Shown piece after piece: positions 26,060 through 34,011 of a DNA stretch of 64,000 nt. Made by a program: the position numbers and the translations under genes. Every line of letters starts with the position of its first letter. Within the stretch, counting starts at the first letter, position 1. The notes beneath the pieces were generated by a model. It was not told the origin of the DNA. It did no database searches and saw only the letters and a list, made by a program, of their open reading frames with translations. The stretch comes from Roseateles_B sp051857535. Lineage in GTDB: Bacteria > Pseudomonadota > Gammaproteobacteria > Burkholderiales > Burkholderiaceae_C. The DNA is taken from assembly GCF_051857535.1 (NCBI RefSeq), contig NZ_JBPZGY010000001.1:434001-498000 (forward strand). Direction: 5' to 3'.

Positions 26060-27103
26060 ATGAGTGAAGAGAAGCAAGTTCCGCGCGCCGAGCAGCGCCG
26101 CCTGCAGATGGCCGACATTGCGCGTCTGGCTGGTGTGTCGGTGTCCACCGTTTCCCGTGCCCTCAACGGCAGCACCCTGGTGAATGCCGAGACCCGCCAA
26201 CGGGTCGCAGACCTGGCGCGCTCGCTCAACTACTCGATCAACCTCAGCGCGCAGAACCTGCGCCTGCAGAAGAACCGCACCGTCGCGGTGGTCGTGCCCT
26301 ATGACGCCGACTCCCGCCAGCACATCTCCGACCCCTTCTTCCTGTCCATCGTCGGCGCCATTGCCGACGCGCTGACGGACCGGGGCTATGACATGCTGCT
26401 GCAGCGCGTCGATGCCGAGCACCTGGACCAGGCCTCGCATGCCGTGGACTCCGGCAAGGCTGCCGGCCTGCTGATCATCGGCCAGTGGCGCCACCACGAC
26501 CAGCTCAATGAGCTGGCGGCCCGCAAGCTGCCGATCGTGGTCTGGGGCGCGCAGCTGCCGCAGCAGCTCTACTGCAGTGTCGGCGGGGACAACGTCCTGG
26601 GCGGGCGTCTGGCCACCGAGCACATGCTGGCCCTGGGCAGGCGCCGCATTGCCTTCCTGGGTGATGCCGAGCTGCCCGAGGTCATGCACCGCCGGGAAGG
26701 CTTCTGGCAGGCCTTGCGCGCGGCCGGGCTGCAGCCCGACCCGGCGCTGGAACTGCCGGCGCCTTTCGAGGTCAGCATGGCGCGCCAGCAGATGCTGGAC
26801 TTCTTCGATGCGCACCGTGACATCGATGCCGTCGTCGCCTGCAGCGACCTGCTCGCCCTGCAGTCCCTGCAGGTGCTGCGCTCGCTGGGCCGCCGCGTGC
26901 CGGACGACGTGGCTGTCATGGGTTACGACGACATGGCGCTTGCGGCCTACAGCGACCCGCCGCTGTCCAGTGTCCACCAGCCGGTCTCCAAGGCGGGCGC
27001 TGAGTTGGTCGAGGCCCTGTTGAAGATGCTGGAAGGGGAGCGCCTGGCTCCCATCATGCTGCCGGTGCACTTGAGCCTGCGCGCTAGCGCGCCGACCTGC
27101 TGA
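26060..27103 (+). CDS. LacI-family repressor of the sucrose locus
   Basis: This 347-residue LacI/GalR protein has its DNA-binding head at residues 16-60 (MADIARLAGVSVSTVSRALN, then the hinge NLSAQNLRLQKNRTVAV). A periplasmic-binding-like sugar domain follows. The conserved C-terminal half includes VMGYDDMALAAYSDPPLSSV. The start is uncertain: ATG 26060 or ATG 26048, neither with a clear ribosome site. It precedes the TonB receptor-kinase-symporter-phosphorylase genes in the same orientation, and two LacI-type operators lie between. It is probably a sucrose- or fructose-responsive repressor, like SuxR of Xanthomonas; the ligand is inferred. Confidence 0.88.
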   Translation: MSEEKQVPRAEQRRLQMADIARLAGVSVSTVSRALNGSTLVNAETRQRVADLARSLNYSINLSAQNLRLQKNRTVAVVVPYDADSRQHISDPFFLSIVGAIADALTDRGYDMLLQRVDAEHLDQASHAVDSGKAAGLLIIGQWRHHDQLNELAARKLPIVVWGAQLPQQLYCSVGGDNVLGGRLATEHMLALGRRRIAFLGDAELPEVMHRREGFWQALRAAGLQPDPALELPAPFEVSMARQQMLDFFDAHRDIDAVVACSDLLALQSLQVLRSLGRRVPDDVAVMGYDDMALAAYSDPPLSSVHQPVSKAGAELVEALLKMLEGERLAPIMLPVHLSLRASAPTC

Positions 27104-27145
27104 AAGCCCCTGCCTCCCGACCCCCAAGCGATGCAGGTTGGTCAT

Positions 27146-27159
27146 TGCAAGCGATTGCA
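27146..27159. promoter_or_regulatory. LacI-type operator O1
   Basis: TGCAAGCGATTGCA is a 14-bp near-palindrome with one mismatch to the downstream operator and a central CG as in LacI/GalR sites. It lies 43 bp after the repressor stop. Confidence 0.65.
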
Positions 27160-27235
27160 AGTTAATGGCGTTGCTATTCCGCTTCTCCTCATGAATGCTG
27201 ACTATTTGGCCTGTTGATTCGCGTTTTCCCGAGTG

Positions 27236-27249
27236 TGCAATCGATTGCA
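27236..27249. promoter_or_regulatory. LacI-type operator O2
   Basis: TGCAATCGATTGCA is a perfect 14-bp palindrome with central CG, 135 bp before the TonB-receptor start and 90 bp from the first operator. A half-site TTGCAA follows at about 27259. The pair suggests cooperative binding or looping by the adjacent LacI-type protein. Confidence 0.72.
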
Positions 27250-27384
27250 AAATAGATGATTGCAACCCACAATCGTGCCAGCGGTTCACCTTCAGTGCCT
27301 GCTGCCCCAGGATGGCGCAGGTGGGGCTTCACCGCATGACCAGCGGCGCAACAGCCGCAGCCCGACGAGTATTCAGGAGACAAG

Positions 27385-29667
27385 ATGCAGCACCGATCCC
27401 TCTCTCGCGCCCCTGGCTGGCGTAGTGCCCCTCTGGCGGGCTTCCGACTCCATGCCCTGTGCCTGGCTCTGGCCGGCATCAGCCTGGCGAGCCAGGCCCA
27501 GGAGGCCGCCTCCCCCGCGACCGACGGCCTCAAGCTCGATCAGGTGGTGCTCACCGGCAGCTCCACCCAGGTGTCGAAGATGAAGCAGAGCCTGTCGGTG
27601 TCCAGCATCGATGCCGAGCAGATGGGCAGGATCGGCGCCACCAATGCCGCCGAGCTGCTGCGCTCGGTGCCGGGCCTGCGCTCGGAGTCGTCCGGCGGCG
27701 AGGGCAATGCCAACATCACCGTGCGGGGCGTGCCGCTGTCGGCCGGCGGTTCGCGCTATGTGCAGATGCAGGAAGACGGCCTGCCGGTGCTGCTGTTCGG
27801 TGACATCGCCTTTGGCACGGCCGACCAGTTCCTGCGTGCCGACTACAACGTCGATCGCCTGGAAGTGGTGCGTGGCGGCTCGGCCTCCACCCTGGCCAGC
27901 AACTCGCCGGGCGGCCTGATCAACTTCATCAGCAAGACTGGCAAGGAGACGGGCGGCAGCCTGGGTCTCTCCGCGGGCCTTGGCAACCGCCTGTGGCGCG
28001 TGGATGCCGACTACGGCGCCAGCCTGGGCCAGGGCGCCAGCTTCCATGTGGGCGGCTACCAGCGCGTGGGCGAGGGCGGCCGCCCGACCGGCATGAACAC
28101 CGAAAGCGGGGGCCAGATCAAGGCCAGCTTCACCCAGAAGTTCGAGCAGGGCTTCATCCGCCTGAGCCTCAAGGCCCTGAACGACAAGACGCCGTCCTTC
28201 ATGCCCGTGCCGGTGACGGTCAGCGGCGGGCAGATCCACGAGATCCCCGGCATCGATCCGCGCAAGGCCTTCTTCATCACCCCCAGCCTGGCGCGCGACA
28301 CCAGCTTCAACAAGGACGGCGGCTGGACCACCACCGCCACCCGCGACGGCCTGCACGTGAAGAGCACGGCCATCGGCCTGGAAGGCAGCCTGGACCTGGG
28401 CGGCGGCCTGCGCCTGGACGAGAAGTTCCGCAAAAGCAGCAACAGCGGCCGCTTCATGGCCCTGTTCCCTGCCGACAATGGCAGCAAGGGAACGGCCAGC
28501 AGCTTCACCGGCACCCTGTTCAACACCTCGCTGGATGACCTTGGCAATACCTTCAACGACCTCAAGCTGACCCAGGTCTTGCAGTCCGGCGCGGGCAAGT
28601 TCAATGTGGTGGGCGGCCTGTTCTACGGCTCGCAGAACGTGGCCCAGACCTGGTTCTGGAACCAGTACCGCCTGAGCATGAGTGGCAACAACGCGCAGGT
28701 GCTGGACGCCAACGGCAATCCCTCCAGCGCCCCCATCGCCGAGGGCTGGAGCACCTGGGGCGGCTGCTGCACCCGGACCTTTGACGTGCAGTACACGCAG
28801 ACCTCGCCCTACGCGGCCCTCACCTGGGAGCAGGGCCCGCTGAACCTGGACATCAGCCTGCGTCGCGACGAGCAGAAGGCCAGCGGCTACAGCCTCTCCG
28901 GCGACAACGCCAACAAGCGCTGGGACGCCGCCAGCCAGAAGACCATCGACTACAAGGTGGCCCACACCAGCTACTCGCTGGGCGGCAACTACGCGCTGAG
29001 CAAGGACCTCTCCATCTTCGCCCGCGCCAGCAACGGGGTGTCCTTCAGCGCGGACCGCCTGCTCTACGGCAACCCGCTGGACGGCTCGGTGCCGGTGGCG
29101 CTGAACGAGATCGACCAGCAGGAGGCCGGACTCAAGTGGCGCGGGGCCGGGCTCAGCGTCTTCGCGACGCTCTTCAATGCCCGCACCAGCGAGAGCAACT
29201 ACGAGGTCACGACGCAGAAGTTCACCGCCAACAAGTACAAGGCCAGAGGCCTGGAGCTGGAAGCCGCCTACACCCTGGGCGAGCTGCGTCTCAGCGGCGG
29301 CGCCACCTTCACGACGGCCAGCATCTCTGCCTCCAACGATGCCAGCACCGTGGGCAAGATGCCGCGCCGCCAGGCTCGCGTCGTCTGGCAGCTGAGCCCC
29401 AGCTACACGGTGGGGCCGCTGGAGTTCGGCGCCTCGCTGGTGGGCTCGGGCAAGTCCTACGGTGATGACCAGAACACCATCACCATGCCCGGCTACACCG
29501 TGGTCAACGGCTTCCTGAGCTACCAGATCAATGGCAAGACCACGGTGTCGCTGCAGGCGAACAACCTGTTCAACGCCTTGGCCTACACCGAGATCGAGGG
29601 TGACGGCCACGCCGCCCGCGCGCTCAACGGCCGCAGCGTGCGTGCCACGCTGAAGTTCGACTTCTGA
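27385..29667 (+). CDS. TonB-dependent receptor, probable sucrose receptor
   Basis: This 760-residue outer-membrane receptor has a signal peptide (cleavage near SLASQAQ), a TonB-box-like DQVVLTG and a plug domain. The plug includes NAAELLRSVPGLRSE and NITVRGVPLS, then RLEVVRGGSASTLASNSPGG. A 22-strand barrel follows, with several aromatic girdles, and it ends RATLKFDF with terminal Phe. A strong AGGAG site precedes the start. Placement between a LacI repressor and sucrose-using enzymes, with operators upstream, indicates sugar uptake rather than siderophore uptake, as for SuxA of Xanthomonas. The antisense strand also holds a long open frame, judged a codon-bias artefact. Confidence 0.9.
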   Translation: MQHRSLSRAPGWRSAPLAGFRLHALCLALAGISLASQAQEAASPATDGLKLDQVVLTGSSTQVSKMKQSLSVSSIDAEQMGRIGATNAAELLRSVPGLRSESSGGEGNANITVRGVPLSAGGSRYVQMQEDGLPVLLFGDIAFGTADQFLRADYNVDRLEVVRGGSASTLASNSPGGLINFISKTGKETGGSLGLSAGLGNRLWRVDADYGASLGQGASFHVGGYQRVGEGGRPTGMNTESGGQIKASFTQKFEQGFIRLSLKALNDKTPSFMPVPVTVSGGQIHEIPGIDPRKAFFITPSLARDTSFNKDGGWTTTATRDGLHVKSTAIGLEGSLDLGGGLRLDEKFRKSSNSGRFMALFPADNGSKGTASSFTGTLFNTSLDDLGNTFNDLKLTQVLQSGAGKFNVVGGLFYGSQNVAQTWFWNQYRLSMSGNNAQVLDANGNPSSAPIAEGWSTWGGCCTRTFDVQYTQTSPYAALTWEQGPLNLDISLRRDEQKASGYSLSGDNANKRWDAASQKTIDYKVAHTSYSLGGNYALSKDLSIFARASNGVSFSADRLLYGNPLDGSVPVALNEIDQQEAGLKWRGAGLSVFATLFNARTSESNYEVTTQKFTANKYKARGLELEAAYTLGELRLSGGATFTTASISASNDASTVGKMPRRQARVVWQLSPSYTVGPLEFGASLVGSGKSYGDDQNTITMPGYTVVNGFLSYQINGKTTVSLQANNLFNALAYTEIEGDGHAARALNGRSVRATLKFDF

Positions 29668-29675
29668 GGCCCGGC

Positions 29676-30689
29676 GTGGACAGATCGCTTCAGCCCGGGG
29701 TGATGCTGGTCGGCGAGGCGCTCGTCGACGAGTTCACCGAGCAGCCGGTGGCCGGCGGCGCGCCGCTCAATGTGGCACGCTCGCTGGCCGCGCTGGGGCT
29801 GCCGGCCCTGCTGGTGTCCCGGCTCGGGCTCCAGCAGCGCCAGGGGCAGGGCGCCGGTGCCAGCGGGGCCGATGCCGGCGCCCGGCTGGTGCTGGCCAGC
29901 ATGCGCCGCTTTGGTCTGGACGAGCAGGGCCTGCAGTTCGACGCCCGTCACGCCACGGGGCGGGTATCCGTGGTGGAGGAGGGCGGCGCCCATGCCTTTG
30001 TCATCCATCCCGATGCGGCCTGGGACCACCTGGACGAAGCGCCCGCGCAGGCGCTGATGGAGAGCGAGGCGCCGGCCGTGCTGTACTTTGGCAGCCTGGC
30101 GCAGCGCATCCTGCCTTCGCGGACGGCCATCCAGAGCCTGCTGCGCTCGGCCCAGGCCGGGGGCTGCCTGCGCTACCTGGATCTCAATCTGCGGGAAGGC
30201 TGCATGCAGGCCGAGGTCATGGAGAGCCTCGTGGCGGACAGCCTGGCGCAGGCCGACTGGCTCAAACTCAACGATGCCGAGCTGCTGCAACTGCAGCGCT
30301 GGTTCGGTGCTGGCCCCCTGGATCCACTGCAGCCCGCTGCGCAGCTGCAGCGGCCGGTGGCGACCCTGCTGCGCCGCTTCGGCGTGCAGCGCCTGGTCCT
30401 GACCCGCGGCGCTGCCGGCTATGCCTGCTTCGACGCTGACGGCGAGGTCCTTGCCGAGGGGCCGGGGAGGCAAGACCTGACCCTGATCGACACCGTCGGC
30501 GCGGGCGATGCCTTCAGCGCCATGGTGCTGGCGGCCCATCTGCGGTCGGTGCCCCTGGCCCGGGCGATGGAACTGGCCAATGGCTATGCGGCCGCGATCT
30601 GCGGCCAGCGCGGACCCCTGCCGCAGGCCGATTCATTCTTCCAGCCCTGGCGCCAAGCCCTGGGCCACGCCGGACTCCTTGTCGCATGA
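29676..30689 (+). CDS. PfkB-family sugar kinase, probable fructokinase
   Basis: This 337-residue ribokinase/PfkB-fold kinase starts at GTG 29676, 8 bp after the receptor stop; ATG 29703 is an alternative. The first signature is GGAPLNVARSLAALGLPALL, and the second is DTVGAGDAFSAMVLAAHL with the catalytic Asp. In this operon it would phosphorylate the fructose released by sucrose phosphorylase to fructose-6-phosphate. That role is inference from context. Its stop overlaps the symporter start (ATGA). A repeat-word copy inside encodes RQDLTL just before the signature. Confidence 0.87.
   Translation: MDRSLQPGVMLVGEALVDEFTEQPVAGGAPLNVARSLAALGLPALLVSRLGLQQRQGQGAGASGADAGARLVLASMRRFGLDEQGLQFDARHATGRVSVVEEGGAHAFVIHPDAAWDHLDEAPAQALMESEAPAVLYFGSLAQRILPSRTAIQSLLRSAQAGGCLRYLDLNLREGCMQAEVMESLVADSLAQADWLKLNDAELLQLQRWFGAGPLDPLQPAAQLQRPVATLLRRFGVQRLVLTRGAAGYACFDADGEVLAEGPGRQDLTLIDTVGAGDAFSAMVLAAHLRSVPLARAMELANGYAAAICGQRGPLPQADSFFQPWRQALGHAGLLVA
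30469..30483 (+). repeat. Dispersed repeat copy D (inside kinase gene)
   Basis: GGCAAGACCTGACCC occurs inside the PfkB gene and is read as QDLT. It is one of six copies of the word in this window. Confidence 0.65.
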
Positions 30690-32041
30690 ATGCAGCCCAC
30701 ATCCCCGGACCCACGGCCAGCGGCAAGCCGCGCCTGAATCTGTGGCAGATCCTGAACATGAACATCGGATTCTTCGGCATCCAGTTCAGCTTCGGGCTGC
30801 AGCAGAGCAATATGAGCCCTATCTACAAGTACCTGGGGGCCGACGAGGCCAGCCTGCCGCTGCTGTGGCTGGCCGGCCCGCTGACCGGCCTGCTGGTGCA
30901 GCCCCTGATCGGCGCGATGAGCGACCGCACGGTCAGCCGCTGGGGCCGCCGCACGCCCTATTTCCTGATTGGGGCACTGCTGTGCAGCCTGGGCCTGCTG
31001 CTGATGCCCATGAGCCCCACGCTGTGGTTCGCCGCGGGCCTGCTGTGGATCCTGGACGCCGCCAACAACGTCACCATGGAGCCCTACCGCGCCTATGTCA
31101 GCGACCGGCTGGACGAAAGCCAGCACGCGCAGGGCTTCCTCAGCCAGAGCGCCTTCACGGGGCTGGCGCAGACCCTCGCCTATCTCTCGCCCTCGATCAT
31201 GGTCTGGTGCGGCATGGACGCCAATGCGCTCAATGCCAGCGGCATCCCTCAGGTCACCGTGCTGGCCTTCCTGATCGGCGCGGCCCTGTCCTTCACGACG
31301 GTGTGGTGGTCCGTGCGCCGCGTGCCCGAGCTACCCCTGAGCGAGGCCGAGCAAGCTGCGCTGCGCGCTCGGCCCCGCGGGCTGGTGGCCACGCTGGCCG
31401 AGATCTGGACCGCGCTGAAGGACATGCCCGAGACCATGCGCCAGCTCTGGTGGATGAAGCTGCTGCAGTGGTACGCCATGATGTGCTATTGGATCTACAT
31501 CGTGCCGGCCCTGGCCCAGACCCTGTTCGGCACCAGTGACGCCAGCGCCCAGGGCTTCCGCGACGCGGGCCTGGTCAACGGGCAGATCGGCGGCTTCTAC
31601 AACTTCGTTGCCTTCCTCTCGGCCTTCGCCATGCTGCCCTTCACGCGGCGCTTCGGTGCCCAGCGGGTGCATGCCGTGTGCCTGAGCCTGGCCGGGCTGG
31701 GGCTGCTGGCCCTGCCTGAGCTGCACAGCAAGGCCCTGCTCTTCATCCCCATGCTGGGCCTGGGCCTGGCCTGGGCCAGCATCATGGGCAACCCTTATGT
31801 GCTGCTGGCGGGCAGCATCCCGCCGGAGCGGGCCGGGGTCTACATGGGCATCTTCAATATGTTCATCGTGATCCCCATGCTGATCCAGATGCTGACCCTG
31901 CCCCTGATCTACGGCCCCTGGCTGCAGGGGCGGCCCGAGAACGTGATCCGCCTGGCCGGCGTGCTGCTGCTGGGCGCTGCGCTGGCCGTGCTGCGCGTGC
32001 GGACCTCGCGGCCTCAGGCGCCGTCGGCTATCAAGACCTGA
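30686..32041 (+). CDS. GPH/SUC-type sugar:cation symporter, probable sucrose importer
   Basis: This 451-residue MFS-like permease has about 12 membrane segments. NMNIGFFGIQFSFGLQQSNM and GAMSDRTVSRWGRRTPYFLI are the RWGRR/RPY pattern of sucrose and maltose transporters (SUT, SuxC, MelB-related GPH). It overlaps the kinase stop by ATGA. It would bring sucrose across the inner membrane intact, as the intracellular phosphorylase requires. The final codons and the stop lie within a repeat copy (CAAGACCTGACCC), so the word supplies the gene's end (IKT and stop). Confidence 0.88.
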   Translation: MNAAHIPGPTASGKPRLNLWQILNMNIGFFGIQFSFGLQQSNMSPIYKYLGADEASLPLLWLAGPLTGLLVQPLIGAMSDRTVSRWGRRTPYFLIGALLCSLGLLLMPMSPTLWFAAGLLWILDAANNVTMEPYRAYVSDRLDESQHAQGFLSQSAFTGLAQTLAYLSPSIMVWCGMDANALNASGIPQVTVLAFLIGAALSFTTVWWSVRRVPELPLSEAEQAALRARPRGLVATLAEIWTALKDMPETMRQLWWMKLLQWYAMMCYWIYIVPALAQTLFGTSDASAQGFRDAGLVNGQIGGFYNFVAFLSAFAMLPFTRRFGAQRVHAVCLSLAGLGLLALPELHSKALLFIPMLGLGLAWASIMGNPYVLLAGSIPPERAGVYMGIFNMFIVIPMLIQMLTLPLIYGPWLQGRPENVIRLAGVLLLGAALAVLRVRTSRPQAPSAIKT

Positions 32042-32044
32042 CCC
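32032..32044 (+). repeat. Dispersed repeat copy E (spans symporter stop codon)
   Basis: CAAGACCTGACCC covers the last codons and the TGA of the symporter gene. It is one of six copies in the window. Confidence 0.65.
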
Positions 32045-32116
32045 TATGCAGGCCATCCGGCCTGCAATGAATCCTTTCCTGTCTCATGCGGCCCTGCCGC
32101 AGGGAATGCAGTACCC

Positions 32117-33604
32117 ATGAAGAACCAAGTCCAACTCATCACCTACGTCGATCGCCTGGGCGGAGGCGGCCTGCCGCAGCTGCGCCAGATGCTGGCCAGC
32201 CAGGGCCAGGGCCCGCTGGCAGGGCTGTTCGGCGGCGTGCACCTGCTGCCCTTCTTCTTCCCCATAGACGGGGCGGACGCCGGCTTCGACCCCATCGACC
32301 ACACCCGCGTGGACCCGCGCCTGGGTGACTGGGAGGACGTGCGTGCCCTGTCCCGCGAGCTGGACGTGATGGCCGACGTCATCGTCAACCACATCTCCGC
32401 CGATTCGCCGCAGTTCCAGGACTACTCTGCCCAGGGCGAGAACTCGCCGTATGCGGGACTTTTCCTCACGCTGGATGCCGTCTTCCCGAATGGGGTGACG
32501 GAGCAGCAGCTGCTGAAGGTCTACCGGCCGCGCCCGGGCCTGCCGCTGACCACGGCCACGCTGCGCACTGGCGAGAAGCGCATTCTCTGGACCACCTTCA
32601 CGCCCCAGCAGCTGGACATCGATGTACAGCATCCGCAGGGTCAGGCCTACCTGGACGGCATCCTGCAGCGCCTGGCCGACAGCGGCGTGCGCATGACCCG
32701 CCTGGACGCGGCGGGCTATGCGATCAAGAAGGCGGGCGAGTCCTGCTTCATGATGCCGGAGACCTTCGCCTTCATCGCCGAGTTCAGCGCCCGTGCGCGA
32801 GCCCTGGGCCTGGAGGTGCTGGTGGAGATCCATGCCTACTACCAGCGCCAGATCGAGATCGCGCGGCAGGTGGACTGGGTCTATGACTTCGCGCTGCCGC
32901 CCCTGGTGCTGCATGCCTTCGCCTTCGGCACGGCCGGGCCGCTGCTGCGCTGGATAGGCATGCGGCCGACGAATGCGCTGACGGTGCTGGACACGCATGA
33001 TGGCATCGGCATCATCGACATCGGTGCCGATGCTACGGACCGCCAGGGCTCGCCGGGTCTGGTGCCGCCCGAGGAGCTGGACGCCCTGGTGGAGCGCATC
33101 CACGAGGCCAGCGGTGGCCAGAGCCGCCAGGCCACCGGCGCGGCGGCCTCCAACCTGGACCTCTACCAGGTCAACTGCAGTTTCTTCGACGCCATGGGCC
33201 GCGACGAACGCCGCTATCTGCTGGCCCGCGCCCTGCAGTTCTTCCTGCCCGGCGTGCCCCAGGTCTACTACGTGGGCTTGCTGGCCGGCCTCAACGACAT
33301 GGCGCTGCTGGAGCGCAGCGGCGTTGGCCGTGACATCAACCGCCACCGCTACACGCCCGAGGAGATCGCGGCCCAGTGCCAGCAGCCGGTGGTGCAGCAG
33401 TTGCTGCAGCTCATCCGCCTGCGCAACGGCCATCCTGCCTTCAACGGGACCTTCGAGGTGCAGGCTCAGGGCGCCACCGGCCTGCGTCTGCGCTGGCAGG
33501 CCCCCGGTGCTTCGGCCCAGCTGGCGCTGGACTTCGCCAGCCTGGCGCACACCTTGCGCTTCGAGCAGGATGGGGTGCCGTCACTGGACCTGCAGCTGGG
33601 CTGA
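32117..33604 (+). CDS. Sucrose phosphorylase (GH13_18)
   Basis: This 495-residue enzyme cleaves sucrose with phosphate to glucose-1-phosphate and fructose. Its opening VQLITYVDRLGGGGLPQL and HLLPFFFPIDGADAGFDPID are family hallmarks. The nucleophile Asp is D197 (RLDAAGYAIKK) and the acid/base Glu is E237 (EIHAYYQ). Their 40-residue spacing equals D192/E232 of the Bifidobacterium enzyme. The third Asp is in LDTHDGIG. The neighbouring fructokinase and symporter support sucrose over the related glucosylglycerate or sucrose-6-phosphate substrates. It lies 75 bp after the symporter and is the last gene of the operon. Confidence 0.93.
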   Translation: MKNQVQLITYVDRLGGGGLPQLRQMLASQGQGPLAGLFGGVHLLPFFFPIDGADAGFDPIDHTRVDPRLGDWEDVRALSRELDVMADVIVNHISADSPQFQDYSAQGENSPYAGLFLTLDAVFPNGVTEQQLLKVYRPRPGLPLTTATLRTGEKRILWTTFTPQQLDIDVQHPQGQAYLDGILQRLADSGVRMTRLDAAGYAIKKAGESCFMMPETFAFIAEFSARARALGLEVLVEIHAYYQRQIEIARQVDWVYDFALPPLVLHAFAFGTAGPLLRWIGMRPTNALTVLDTHDGIGIIDIGADATDRQGSPGLVPPEELDALVERIHEASGGQSRQATGAAASNLDLYQVNCSFFDAMGRDERRYLLARALQFFLPGVPQVYYVGLLAGLNDMALLERSGVGRDINRHRYTPEEIAAQCQQPVVQQLLQLIRLRNGHPAFNGTFEVQAQGATGLRLRWQAPGASAQLALDFASLAHTLRFEQDGVPSLDLQLG

Positions 33605-33697
33605 ACCGATGCAGTCTGTGGCGGGCATGCCGCTCAGCCAGCTGTCAGGGAAGGTCGCCAGAATCCCCCCATCGTTTACAAACTGGGTGGATCAACC

Positions 33698-33910
33698 ATG
33701 TGGAAACTCGTCGTCGGCTTCGTGCTCTTTGCTGCGCTGGCCCTGTTCATCCTGATGAAGAGCGGTGGTGACATCGACATGAGCGGCGAGAAGCACGACG
33801 TCGGCGCTGGCCACGCCGAGCCGGCGGCCTCCGCCCTGGCCGCATCGGCCCCTGCGGCAGCCTCCGCACCCGTGGCAGCCAGCGCGCCCGCCTCGGCGGC
33901 ATCCCAGTAA
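33698..33910 (+). CDS. Small membrane protein with Ala/Pro/Ser tail
   Basis: This 70-residue protein has one N-terminal membrane helix (KLVVGFVLFAALALFILM). A short acidic linker (DIDMSGEKHDVG) follows, then a low-complexity tail of SAPAAA units. No family role is known. A ribosome-site-like GGTGGA precedes the start. It stands alone before narXL, 50 bp from the FNR box. Confidence 0.65.
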   Translation: MWKLVVGFVLFAALALFILMKSGGDIDMSGEKHDVGAGHAEPAASALAASAPAAASAPVAASAPASAASQ

Positions 33911-33962
33911 GCGCGGACAAGGGGCAGGGCGGACCCTTCTCAGGCCCGCTCCTGGCCTTCGT

Positions 33963-33976
33963 TTGACATTGGTCAA
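33963..33976. promoter_or_regulatory. FNR/Anr box upstream of narX
   Basis: TTGACATTGGTCAA matches TTGAY-N4-RTCAA and lies about 33-48 bp before the narX start. This fits anaerobic activation of narXL by an FNR/Anr-type regulator. Confidence 0.75.
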
Positions 33977-34011
33977 GCTGGCCGGAAGACTGGGCTCCTA
34001 TCGTGCGCGGG

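Noticed and set aside
27373..29610. A 745-codon frame antisense to the TonB receptor
   Set aside because: It has the same mirror effect; composition is repetitive Ala/Gly/His/Val with no family features.
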